DNA of 5,699 bases, from assembly GCA_016298185.1 (NCBI GenBank), contig JAEDDA010000042.1, positions 1-5,699 on the forward strand, given 5' to 3'. A program made the translations under genes and the position numbers. The notes beneath the pieces were generated by a model. That model worked only from the letters and a program-made list of their open reading frames with translations, was not told the origin of the DNA and made no database searches. Source of the DNA: Bacilli bacterium (lineage in GTDB: Bacteria; Bacillota_I; Bacilli_A; RFN20; CAG-826). Positions 1 to 5,651 of the stretch are shown here, one piece after another (within the stretch, counting starts at the first letter, position 1; every line of letters begins with the position of its first letter).

Positions 1-1
1 G

Positions 2-34
2 ATTCTTGAATCTAGAAAATTAGCAAAAAAATAA
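2..34 (+). CDS. 3' end of a rightward gene entering the window (last 10 codons)
   Basis: Frame 2 reads ILESRKLAKK followed by TAA at 32-34, and the stop lies directly against the hairpin of a strong terminator that works in this direction. A lysine-rich tail running into a terminator is what the end of a real gene looks like. The gene would converge on the leftward operon that ends at 59. Only ten residues are visible, so no family can be named. The frame is open by chance fairly often over so short a distance, so the call rests mainly on the fit to the terminator. Confidence 0.42.
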   Translation: MLESRKLAKK

Positions 35-60
35 TTGGCGGAAGCCAATTTTTTTATTTT
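24..60. terminator. Bidirectional rho-independent terminator between convergent genes
   Basis: A perfect 7-bp stem, AATTGGC (33-39) and GCCAATT (44-50), encloses a GGAA loop. On the plus strand it is followed by a long T run (51-60 with one A). On the minus strand it is followed by TATTTTTTT (the A run at 25-33). Both directions therefore have stem plus T-tract. It ends the partial rightward gene at 34 and the leftward operon whose last stop codon is at 59-61. Confidence 0.9.
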
Positions 61-229
61 ACGAATGAGTAATGACCCAAGCCAGCACTATTGCACCGGC
101 AAGTAAGACTAATAAACCACTGACCAAAAGAACGATAGTAAGAACAATCTTTCTATCGGTTTTATTGTTCTTATTGAACTTTGGTTCGTTCTCGTTTCTT
201 TTTTCTAGTTTTACATCTTTATATAACAT
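59..229 (-). CDS. Small single-helix membrane protein, 56 aa, unknown function
   Basis: The ORF starts at ATG 229-227 and ends with TAA at 61-59, giving 56 residues. Residues 1-27 are hydrophilic and rich in Lys, Asn and Glu (MLYKDVKLEKRNENEPKF...). Residues 28-53 form one hydrophobic helix (IVLTIVLLVSGLLVLLAGAIVLAWVI), and the tail is THS. The basic segment before the helix predicts the N-terminus inside and a very short C-terminus outside. The gene begins 17 bases after the stop of the upstream CNNM protein and ends at the terminator, so it reads as the third gene of that operon. A stop codon a few codons upstream in the same frame fixes ATG 229 as the likely start. The ribosome binding site is weak (GTGGT about 11 bases upstream), so translation may be coupled to the previous gene. 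No family is recognised. An accessory subunit of the cation transporters is possible but is only inferred from position. Confidence 0.68.
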   Translation of the reverse strand: MLYKDVKLEKRNENEPKFNKNNKTDRKIVLTIVLLVSGLLVLLAGAIVLAWVITHS

Positions 230-246
230 AGCTTTATATTACCACA

Positions 247-1530
247 CTATTCGTCTTCTTCACTCTTTGTATTTATTACAAGTAATTTTTCGACTGTATA
301 GCCATCGATTTCTAAAATACGGAAATGATAATGAGAAAAGTCAAACTCATCATCCTTTTGAGCAAATCTATCTAATATTTCTTGACAGAAACCACCCGCG
401 GTTGCGTAGTCGGTTTCAAAATCTTCATCATCAAATCCGATAAGTTCAAAGAAGTCATCGATATTCATTGCTCCATTAACAACGATACTGCCATCTTTAT
501 TAATGTAGTATTCTTCTTCCACTTCATCGGTTTCGTCAAAGATATCGCCAACGATTTCTTCTAAGATATCTTCCATAGTGATAATACCTTCGGTACCACC
601 GTATTCATCGATGATAACTGCGACATGGATATGGCTAGATTTAAATTCTTGTAGCAAATCTAATAATTGGTGATTTCTCGGGATTATAAGAGGTTTATAC
701 ATTAAAGCCCTAACATTAATCTCTTTATGCGCAAAAATCGCTCTAGCGACCGATTTAACAGGAAGAATACCAATAATATTGTCAATTGTGTCTTCGTAAA
801 CTGGAATACGGGAATGAATAAAGAATTCTTCATCTTTAATGACCTCATTAATATCGTCTTCGACATCTATTGCATAGACATCAACACGTGGAGTCATAAT
901 CTCATAAGCTTGGATATCATTTAAGTCAATCGCGTTACGAACTATTTCCGCACCTGTTTCTTCGACATCGCCAGATTCTTCAATCTCATCCACCATTTCA
1001 TTTAAGACATCTTCATCGATATGTTCTTCTTCTTTTGATTTCTTTTTGAAGAGTTTGCCAATAAGTTCAAATAACTTAGAAATAGGCCAAACGAAGATAA
1101 AAAATAAAATTTCAAAGAATCTGATAATGTAAGCAAAGTTTAAAGCGAACTTATAATTAAATCTCTTTGCGAATGCTTTTGGTAAGAATTCGCAGAAGAT
1201 AATAATAGTCACAGTCATGATAATTGTGGATAGTGTCGTCGCATAATTTGTGCCATTTTTATTATCTAAATACACTGCGATTGCCGCGACTAAAGAAGAA
1301 GCCAAAACATTCACGACGTTATTCGCGAATAAAATTGTGGCGATAGAGAACTCATATTTCTCTACAAGAGATAAGGCAAGTTTAGCTTTTTTGGAACCTC
1401 TACCACCTTTTTCGATATCTCTTTTGAGTTTATTTTTATCAACTAAAGAGTAAACCAAATCACTCGCTGAGAAGAATGCGCTTCCCACCGCACATATACC
1501 TATAACAACCCAATACCACCAGTAATACAT
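247..1530 (-). CDS. CNNM/CorC (HlyC-type) membrane protein with CBS pair and CorC domain
   Basis: This 427-residue protein has the complete HlyC/CorC architecture. The CNNM (DUF21) transmembrane domain spans about residues 1-160, with helices near 5-28, 62-88, 98-117 and 130-152. Its family motifs are FFSASD (19-24), ANNVVNVLASS (69-79) and EFLPKAFAK (114-122). An acidic linker leads to a CBS pair: MTPRVDVYAID at 212 and RIPVYEDTIDNIIGILPVK in the first half, and VAVIIDEYGGTEGIITMEDILEEIVGDI in the second. A CorC_HlyC domain occupies about 345-425. Family members transport Mg2+ or protect against Mg2+/Co2+ stress, with the CBS pair usually sensing Mg-ATP; the actual substrate here is inferred. 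I chose ATG 1530 over the in-frame ATG at 1578 because it lies one base after the stop of the upstream paralogue and its start (MYYWWYWVVIG) aligns with that paralogue's start (MDDPYSWVYWLIIG). A weak GAAAGCGAGAAAAG precedes it. It is the second gene of a three-gene operon. Confidence 0.93.
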   Translation of the reverse strand: MYYWWYWVVIGICAVGSAFFSASDLVYSLVDKNKLKRDIEKGGRGSKKAKLALSLVEKYEFSIATILFANNVVNVLASSLVAAIAVYLDNKNGTNYATTLSTIIMTVTIIIFCEFLPKAFAKRFNYKFALNFAYIIRFFEILFFIFVWPISKLFELIGKLFKKKSKEEEHIDEDVLNEMVDEIEESGDVEETGAEIVRNAIDLNDIQAYEIMTPRVDVYAIDVEDDINEVIKDEEFFIHSRIPVYEDTIDNIIGILPVKSVARAIFAHKEINVRALMYKPLIIPRNHQLLDLLQEFKSSHIHVAVIIDEYGGTEGIITMEDILEEIVGDIFDETDEVEEEYYINKDGSIVVNGAMNIDDFFELIGFDDEDFETDYATAGGFCQEILDRFAQKDDEFDFSHYHFRILEIDGYTVEKLLVINTKSEEDE

Positions 1531-1531
1531 A

Positions 1532-2560
1532 TTATGCTTTTCTCGCTTTCTGGATATTAGGTTCACTAATGTCTTCAACTAATTCTTCCAAGACATCTTC
1601 CATAGTCACCATACCGATAACTTTTTTATTCTTATCTCTCACGATCGCGATATGGCTATGATGTCTTTTAAAACCATTAAATAAATCATCAATCATGATT
1701 TTAGAAGAAACGAAATATGGCTTTTTAAGCATGCGTCTCACAGGCATGCGTGGGTTTTCCATATATTGTTTAATATAGGTTTTGATATGTAAAACACCGA
1801 TAAAGTTATCGAATGTTCCTTCATAAATTGGAATACGAGAATAATTTGTTTTTAATAAGATTTCTTGTAATTTATCGTGTGATAAACCTTTGATATCTAA
1901 AGCAAACATCTTTTCTTTTGGTGTTAAGACTTCTTTAACATTTGTATCTTCAAACTCTAAAGCGGATTGAATAATATCACCTTGTTCTTCTTCTAAGATA
2001 CCTTCATCTGTAGTTTGTTCCACAGCGTTTTCAAAGTCTTCTTCGGTGAATTCTTCATCCTGACTAGTCTTAAAGATTTTATCAATTGCTTTAGCGAATA
2101 ATTCAAAAAGAATAGAGATAGGTGTTAATAAGATAATGATGATATATAAAGGCCATGCAAAGACTGTAGCAATGGTATCGGGAATCTTCTTGGCGATAGT
2201 CTTAGGTAAAGTATCACCCGTAATATAAAGGACAAAAGTAATGACGATGGAAGAAATAAGAGGAATATATGGTTCCAGGTTTGTATAATTTACCATCCAC
2301 GTATAAAACATGATTGTGCCAACAGTAGACATTAATACTGCCGCTAAATTGTTCGTGATTAAAACTGTACTAATAGTACGGTCATAATGGTCACATATTT
2401 TTAAGATTATTTTCGCGGTTTTACTACCGTCATCTGCTTTAACTTGGAACTTAAAGCGATTTACTAAACTAACGGCGGTCTCACAAGTTGATGAAAAGAA
2501 ACTGATTACCACACATAAGCCGATAATCAACCAATACACCCACGAATAAGGATCATCCAT
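1532..2560 (-). CDS. CNNM/CBS-domain membrane protein lacking the CorC_HlyC domain
   Basis: This 342-residue paralogue of the next gene downstream has a CNNM (DUF21) domain in about residues 1-165. Its motifs are FFSSTCETAVSLVNR, LITNNLAAVLMS and GDTLPKTIAKKIPD; the last has Asp where Glu is usual in GE-x-x-PK. An acidic linker precedes a CBS pair that starts at LTPKEKMFALDI, with SRIPIYEGTFDNFIGVLHIK and HIAIVRDKNKKVIGMVTMEDVLEELVEDI. It then stops at EPNIQKARKA, immediately after the second CBS domain, so the roughly 80-residue CorC_HlyC domain is absent. The end is clean, with TAA one base before the next start, so this looks like a fixed short form and not a recent break. ATG 2560 has AGGAAGTGG seven bases upstream. 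It heads the operon, and a heteromeric complex with its partner is plausible but inferred. Confidence 0.91.
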   Translation of the reverse strand: MDDPYSWVYWLIIGLCVVISFFSSTCETAVSLVNRFKFQVKADDGSKTAKIILKICDHYDRTISTVLITNNLAAVLMSTVGTIMFYTWMVNYTNLEPYIPLISSIVITFVLYITGDTLPKTIAKKIPDTIATVFAWPLYIIIILLTPISILFELFAKAIDKIFKTSQDEEFTEEDFENAVEQTTDEGILEEEQGDIIQSALEFEDTNVKEVLTPKEKMFALDIKGLSHDKLQEILLKTNYSRIPIYEGTFDNFIGVLHIKTYIKQYMENPRMPVRRMLKKPYFVSSKIMIDDLFNGFKRHHSHIAIVRDKNKKVIGMVTMEDVLEELVEDISEPNIQKARKA

Positions 2561-2567
2561 CAGTTTA

Positions 2568-2576
2568 CCACTTCCT
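2568..2576 (-). promoter_or_regulatory. Ribosome binding site of the first CNNM gene
   Basis: AGGAAGTGG on the minus strand ends 7 bases before the ATG at 2560. It is an imperfect but usable Shine-Dalgarno sequence and supports this start. Confidence 0.6.
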
Positions 2577-2602
2577 ATCTGAGCTCTAGGCTCGTAGCAA
2601 TG

Positions 2603-2631
2603 ATATTATCAAATAATTATCTATATGTAAA
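2603..2631 (-). promoter_or_regulatory. Candidate sigma-A promoter of the CNNM operon
   Basis: On the minus strand TTTACA (2631-2626, five of six matches to TTGACA) is separated by 17 bases from TAATAT (2608-2603, four of six matches to TATAAT). Transcription would start near 2596, giving a leader of about 35 bases that contains the ribosome binding site. The operon needs its own promoter because the gene upstream ends at a strong terminator (2654-2677). The region is AT-rich, with further weak -10 look-alikes (GATAAT) nearby, so the exact position is uncertain. Confidence 0.45.
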
Positions 2632-2653
2632 ATGACCCCTAGGAGAATATAAG

Positions 2654-2677
2654 AAAAAGATATGCTTTAGCATATCT
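2654..2677 (-). terminator. Rho-independent terminator of the four-helix membrane protein gene
   Basis: A perfect 8-bp stem AGATATGC / GCATATCT (2677-2670 and 2665-2658) with a 4-base TAAA loop is followed on the minus strand by TTTTTCTT. It lies 26 bases after the stop at 2703 and separates that gene from the CNNM operon. There is no matching T run right after the stem on the plus strand, so it acts leftward. Confidence 0.88.
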
Positions 2678-2702
2678 CTTCCTTAAAATATTTTTTTACG
2701 AC

Positions 2703-4106
2703 TTAATCTTCGTCGTCTTCTTTTGCTTCTTTCTTGCCTTCTTTCATTTCGGCAGCGATTTCTTTAACCCAATTGACTTTACCGACTTCACCTTGGACAA
2801 GTCCATCTGGTGCCATGACATCAGCAATTAATTGTTTCGCTCTTCTCATAGAAAGACCGGATTTAACTTTGAAGATTAATGGGATTTCAGCGTAGATGTT
2901 CTTTTCAGATGCATCACCCACTGGAATTGTGGAATCTTTATAATCTTCTGGATTGAGGGCGAAGTATAACTTCAAACTCTTACCAGCGATTGTTAATTTG
3001 ACATATGTCTTGCGGTGTAAACGGAATGTGTCACCAGAATTGCTAACACGAGATTTCACGCCATAAGCAAGAATGTCATTCTTTAATTCGTTATAGTTAT
3101 CTTTCATTTCTTTTTCCGCGGAAGTAATTCTTTCTTGGAATGGGATGCGAATGATTTTGGCTTTTTCAACTTCTGGTTCTGGAGCTGGCTCTGGAACTGG
3201 TTCAGGAACTGGTTCTTCCACGACTGGCTCTGGTTCAGGTTCCGCAACTGGTTCTGGTTCTGGCTCAGGTTCAGGTTGTGGTTCTGGTTTTGCCTCTTCT
3301 TTATAGTAAACTGGTCGTTCTTCTTGTTGTGCAGGAGTGGCACCAATACCATTGAAGTATTGAACGATTAATGGAGCGGAGAAATTAACAGCAGGTTGAC
3401 TTGGTTGTTGTGCTGCTCTAATTTCTTCACGGATCATATCTCTGATCTTAGCCATCATTTCTTCTTCACTCATACGTGGTTCTTCTTCCACTGGAGGTTC
3501 TTCTTGGAAACTTGGAGTTGGTTCAGCATCAAGAACAATTTCAGGATCTTCTTCAGGTTGTTCGATTTGTTTCTTGCTAGATTTGGCATATTTGATTGTG
3601 TGAATCATTGCAAAGATATATGCGAGCAAAGCAAGAACAACTGCGATAATGCTTAATCCCATAACGGCAACTGCCATAATCTTGTTGCTCATTTGAGGTT
3701 CTTTGCTTAATAAATAATAGACATAACCTGTAGGAGTAGAAGTATTACCTAAAGTATAGTTTGCAAAGTTAGCGGCGAATTCTGCGACTGCAAAACCTGC
3801 GACTAACAAAAGGATATAAGGTAATACCATAATTGCGCGGCGTTTTTTAATGCTAAAGACTAACATTAAGACAAATGCAACGACAAGCAATAACACAATG
3901 CTTAAAACAACAATACTATTTGGTAAATAATGTGCCATATCAAGCTTCCATGGCATAAACATAGTAAGTAGTTGTGCTAAATGTGTGGCGAATAATTTGC
4001 CATTAAGAGCAAATACCACGAAGAATACTGCCCAACAGGCAATTGCAATTAAGCCGAATATTAAAAGGGCGACAACTGTTTTTTTCATAGATTTTGATTT
4101 ATCCAT
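2703..4106 (-). CDS. Four-helix membrane protein with Pro-Glu linker and uncharacterised C-terminal domain
   Basis: The 467-residue protein has four predicted transmembrane helices at about residues 10-34, 64-86, 91-112 and 143-168. Positive charges in MDKSKSMKK, SIKKRR and the stretch after helix 4 (HTIKYAKSSKK) predict both ends in the cytoplasm. Next come an acidic stretch, a short charged helix (about 212-235, SEEEMMAKIRDMIREEIRAA), and a Pro-Glu-rich linker of dipeptide type (EPEPEPEP..., about 275-318). A compact domain of about 120 residues follows (RIPFQERITSAEKEMKDNYNE to LIADVMAPDGL), with the striking run GVKSRVSNSGDTFRLHRKTY and KLYFALNPEDYKDS. Similar domains occur, as I recall, in other membrane-anchored Bacillota proteins, but I know no assigned function. 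The tail is Lys/Glu/Asp-rich. It has an excellent ribosome binding site, its own terminator and no co-transcribed neighbour. Confidence 0.9.
   Translation of the reverse strand: MDKSKSMKKTVVALLIFGLIAIACWAVFFVVFALNGKLFATHLAQLLTMFMPWKLDMAHYLPNSIVVLSIVLLLVVAFVLMLVFSIKKRRAIMVLPYILLLVAGFAVAEFAANFANYTLGNTSTPTGYVYYLLSKEPQMSNKIMAVAVMGLSIIAVVLALLAYIFAMIHTIKYAKSSKKQIEQPEEDPEIVLDAEPTPSFQEEPPVEEEPRMSEEEMMAKIRDMIREEIRAAQQPSQPAVNFSAPLIVQYFNGIGATPAQQEERPVYYKEEAKPEPQPEPEPEPEPVAEPEPEPVVEEPVPEPVPEPAPEPEVEKAKIIRIPFQERITSAEKEMKDNYNELKNDILAYGVKSRVSNSGDTFRLHRKTYVKLTIAGKSLKLYFALNPEDYKDSTIPVGDASEKNIYAEIPLIFKVKSGLSMRRAKQLIADVMAPDGLVQGEVGKVNWVKEIAAEMKEGKKEAKEDDED
3172..3292 (-). repeat. Imperfect hexamer repeats encoding the Pro-Glu linker
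   Basis: On the plus strand the stretch is made of GGTTCT, GGCTCT, GGTTCA and GGAACT-type units in a row. On the coding strand these become PE, PV and PA dipeptides. Synonymous variation between the units suggests that the repeat is old and kept under selection for the protein sequence. Such tracts expand and contract by slippage in 6-base steps without shifting the frame. The peptide is likely an extended, stiff spacer between membrane and cytoplasmic domain. Confidence 0.75.
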
Positions 4107-4113
4107 AAAAAAA

Positions 4114-4120
4114 TCCTCCT
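4114..4120 (-). promoter_or_regulatory. Strong ribosome binding site (AGGAGGA) of the four-helix protein gene
   Basis: A perfect AGGAGGA on the minus strand, 7 bases before the ATG at 4106, fixes the start of the 467-residue protein and predicts efficient translation. Confidence 0.93.
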
Positions 4121-4144
4121 AAATTAAAACTATTACAATTTTAT

Positions 4145-4208
4145 CGCATATGCGCGAAAAGTTATAGCAAAATTTTACAAATAACGCGCAATTTGCGCAT
4201 ATTTTCGC
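4145..4208. promoter_or_regulatory. Cluster of G+C-rich palindromes, candidate operator
   Basis: In otherwise AT-rich DNA there are two clean palindromes: CGCATATGCG (4145-4154) and GCGCAA-T-TTGCGC (4186-4198). A third related half-site arrangement, GCGCATATTTTCGC, spans 4195-4208. The motif ATGCG followed by GAAAA recurs in opposite orientation (ATGCGCGAAAA from 4150, and the reverse complement of 4201-4210). The palindrome centres are about 42-43 bases apart, close to four helical turns, and they bracket the candidate -10 box at 4161-4169. This fits a repressor with two operators, but the regulator is unknown. Confidence 0.4.
4161..4169 (-). promoter_or_regulatory. Candidate extended -10 promoter (TGCTATAAC) for the four-helix protein gene
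   Basis: On the minus strand TGC-TATAAC has the TGn extension and five of six -10 matches. No good -35 lies 16-18 bases upstream, which extended -10 promoters can tolerate. Transcription would start near 4154, about 48 bases before the ATG. A perfect TATAAT at 4225-4220 is a rival, also without a clear -35; it would give a leader of about 107 bases. Palindromes flank the site on both sides. Confidence 0.35.
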
Positions 4209-4210
4209 AT

Positions 4211-4781
4211 TAACTAGACATTATAAACATTAATAAAAACTCATCTCGAGGATAAAGGCTATTACCAGTTTTTACCAACTCCATCTAAGCAAGTAAGCTT
4301 GAAATTATTTATTGGTCCTCACTAGGAGTCAACACAAATCACTGTGCCAAACCGCTCAACCTAGCCATTAAATACCGCACTTGTCATTTGTTCATTTCTA
4401 GTAACAGACATAACATCAATTTCTCACTTATTGAAATAATAAACATGATCAATTGTGTTTCGATTAGAAGGTGTTCCAAAAGTGTAATAAATCTCTATCC
4501 AACATTTCCCACATCACTATAGAATCAACTTTCCAACGCGTACTGTTCGAGCAAATAATTATCCGCAACATATTACTTTTTATACTTAGAAGGAATAATT
4601 TTAAGAAGCAATTTAACACCTTCTTCATTAATAACATCAGAAAGATATTTTTTGCCATCATCAGGCTATAAATTCAGTTGTCCACAAATTTTAGACAACT
4701 TACAAAATGCAAACGCCCTTTCGTTTTTTGATAACACCCTGTTTTCTATATAATGCATCAAGATAAATAAAAATATATTTG
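4211..4781. other. Long stretch without an intact gene
   Basis: Apart from the possible decayed gene (4322-4665), this roughly 570-base region holds a 7-bp inverted repeat AGTTGTC / GACAACT (4676-4682 and 4694-4700, loop of 11) without a T run. It also holds a weak AAACG/CGTTT hairpin near 4711-4726. The pyrophosphatase homologue that ends at 4782 has no convincing terminator here. I see no tRNA, rRNA, riboswitch or CRISPR pattern. Short open frames on both strands (for example 4464-4661 and 4471-4671) have compositions and frames that do not look coding. Confidence 0.5.
4322..4665 (-). pseudogene. Possible decayed leftward gene, unidentified
   Basis: No intact frame is present, but protein-like stretches occur in different minus-strand frames. 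From 4665 to 4573 one frame reads PDDGKKYLSDVINEEGVKLL... and ends at TAA. Continuing past that stop it gives YVADNYLLEQYALES and then TGA. In another frame, TFGTPSNRNTIDHVYYFNK (about 4489-4430) is followed, after a TGA, by EIDVMSVTRNEQMTSAVFNG and, after a TAG, by VERFGTVICVDS, ending at TAG 4322. The order of segments is consistent with one gene carrying several stops and at least one frameshift. I cannot name the family. Chance reading of non-coding DNA remains a real alternative. Confidence 0.3.
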
Positions 4782-5105
4782 TTACATTACAATTTCATAA
4801 TTAAAAAATTTTTCTTGAAATTCTACCTGTTTTTTTATTTCCTCTTGAGTAAATACGATACCTTCCGGTACAACTATCCATTTATCTTCAACATCATTGA
4901 TTCTATGAATTATGGCCAATATTACTCCTTCAAATTCTTTTAATGGTTTATTTACTCCTAGTACATAGGCATCTTGTTCTTCACCATCAGGTGCAATAAC
5001 CCCTTCGACATATCCATAATTGACTGAATAAAAAATATCCTTATGTTTTGGATGATATGTTCCTAATGGTCTATCTATTATAACTTTCACCTTATTACCA
5101 ATCAT
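4782..5105 (-). CDS. Short inorganic pyrophosphatase-family protein
   Basis: The 107-residue protein resembles the core of soluble family I inorganic pyrophosphatases, which hydrolyse PPi to two phosphates in the cytoplasm. Recognisable parts are DRPLGTYHP (11-19), YSVNYGYVEG (26-35, matching the family's YPCNYGYI-type block), DGEEQDAYVLG (40-50, matching DGDPxDVLV) and DVEDKWIVVP (71-80, matching the EDAKLVAVP region). Compared with the roughly 175-residue E. coli enzyme it lacks the N-terminal segment with the KYE motif and much of the C-terminus. By my alignment two metal ligands are Glu instead of Asp (E42 for D67, E73 for D102), and the D97 position is not acidic. It may be a divergent or specialised hydrolase, so PPase activity is not assured. 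ATG 5105 has AGGTGA five bases upstream. The gene is isolated: a terminator lies upstream at 5203-5234, and no co-directed gene abuts it downstream. Confidence 0.83.
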   Translation of the reverse strand: MIGNKVKVIIDRPLGTYHPKHKDIFYSVNYGYVEGVIAPDGEEQDAYVLGVNKPLKEFEGVILAIIHRINDVEDKWIVVPEGIVFTQEEIKKQVEFQEKFFNYEIVM

Positions 5106-5110
5106 TTATG

Positions 5111-5116
5111 TCACCT
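5111..5116 (-). promoter_or_regulatory. Ribosome binding site of the pyrophosphatase homologue
   Basis: AGGTGA on the minus strand lies 5 bases before the ATG at 5105 and supports that start. A promoter must lie between here and the terminator at 5203. The best I see are TTGAAA (5181-5176) and TTGATT (5152-5147), neither with a good -10 at the right spacing. Confidence 0.6.
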
Positions 5117-5202
5117 AAAATAAACAATATCTATCGTTCAAGGACAAATCAAATATTTCATTTATCTTCGCCTAATTTCAATAAGGTGTGATTTAATCAA
5201 AG

Positions 5203-5234
5203 AAAAAAGGCTAACGCATTTCTGCATTAACCTT
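5203..5234 (-). terminator. Rho-independent terminator after the membrane protein fragment
   Basis: The minus strand folds as AAGGTTAATGC (5234-5224), a 6-base loop, then GCGTTAGCCTT (5217-5207): 11 pairs including two G-T wobbles. A T run follows directly (six A at 5203-5208 on the plus strand, overlapping the end of the stem). It lies about 57 bases after the stop at 5292 and isolates the pyrophosphatase gene from transcripts coming from the right. Confidence 0.87.
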
Positions 5235-5291
5235 CATTTTTTATGTTGGCATGCTTACAGTGTTTTAACATAACACTACACTTTGTTTAAG

Positions 5292-5651
5292 TTATACTAC
5301 AACACCACAATCTTTGTTTTTGTTTAAAGTGATTGCTTTATAAATGAATAATCCAATAACAAAAAGTGAGAACAAGAAAATAGCACCTTGAGTAAATAAC
5401 TGCATTAAATACATAGAGCTATCATTTCCATTTTCAGAGAAGGTTTTGATTAAACTAAATTCCATCATTTGAATTGTATATAACGCTCCAATTAGGCCAA
5501 AAAAAGACAAGACAAATTGTCTATCTGTTTTATCTTTCTTCACTAAGTTTTTGATGGTAAAAATCATTTTTAACGTACCGTATAAAGCATAAGCGTAAAT
5601 AAACCAATCAATAAAATAGTGAGGAAAGTCCTTATATAGGATTGGTGACAT
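5292..5651 (-). CDS. Membrane protein fragment, probably the 3' part of an IS-interrupted gene
   Basis: The frame from ATG 5651 encodes 119 residues with three predicted membrane segments (about 10-32, 45-66 and 83-107). Features include KDFPHYFIDWFIYAYALYGTLKMIF, a charged loop VKKDKTDRQ, and the block QMMEFSLIKTFSENGND before the last helix. It resembles the C-terminal part of a group of uncharacterised Bacillota multi-helix proteins as I recall them; no function is known to me. The only nearby ATG (5651) lies inside the right end of an IS200/IS605-type element. No Shine-Dalgarno is properly spaced (GGTGGG is part of the IS hairpin). The first native codon is therefore probably about residue 3, and the original N-terminus has been displaced. 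The frame continues open upstream to the window edge. The gene ends normally and has its own terminator, so the 3' part is undamaged. Whether any protein is made is unclear. Confidence 0.6.
   Translation of the reverse strand: MSPILYKDFPHYFIDWFIYAYALYGTLKMIFTIKNLVKKDKTDRQFVLSFFGLIGALYTIQMMEFSLIKTFSENGNDSSMYLMQLFTQGAIFLFSLFVIGLFIYKAITLNKNKDCGVVV

Noticed and set aside
72..443. Rightward open frame of 123 codons
   Set aside because: It overlaps the 3' end of the CNNM gene and the 56-residue membrane protein on the other strand, has Ser/Leu/Phe/His-rich content typical of an antisense shadow, and shows no ribosome binding site.
1530..1578. Earlier in-frame ATG (1578) for the second CNNM protein
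   Set aside because: It would add 16 basic residues overlapping the upstream gene by 47 bases. The ATG at 1530 gives the expected membrane start and aligns with the paralogue's N-terminus.
3104..3371. Open frames on both strands across the Pro-Glu repeat (one Trp/Phe-rich, one Asn/Gln-rich)
   Set aside because: They arise from reading the 6-base repeat in other frames. The compositions are extreme and no start signals are present.
4430..4480. TGA read as tryptophan (mycoplasma code)
   Set aside because: The intact genes use TGG for Trp and contain no in-frame TGA. The interrupted region also has TAG and TAA stops, which points to decay.
4678..4686. TTGTCCACA, one mismatch from the DnaA box TTATCCACA
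   Set aside because: It is a single copy inside a short inverted repeat, with no second box, no AT-rich unwinding element and no dnaA/dnaN nearby, so chance is more likely than an origin.
4711..4726. AAACG-CCCTTT-CGTTT hairpin followed by T residues on the plus strand
   Set aside because: The stem has only five pairs, mostly A-T, and no rightward gene precedes it, so it is not called as a terminator.
5259..5277. Inverted repeat AGTGTT / AACACT
   Set aside because: Six-base arms with a seven-base loop and no T run, located between a stop codon and a stronger terminator; no function is evident.
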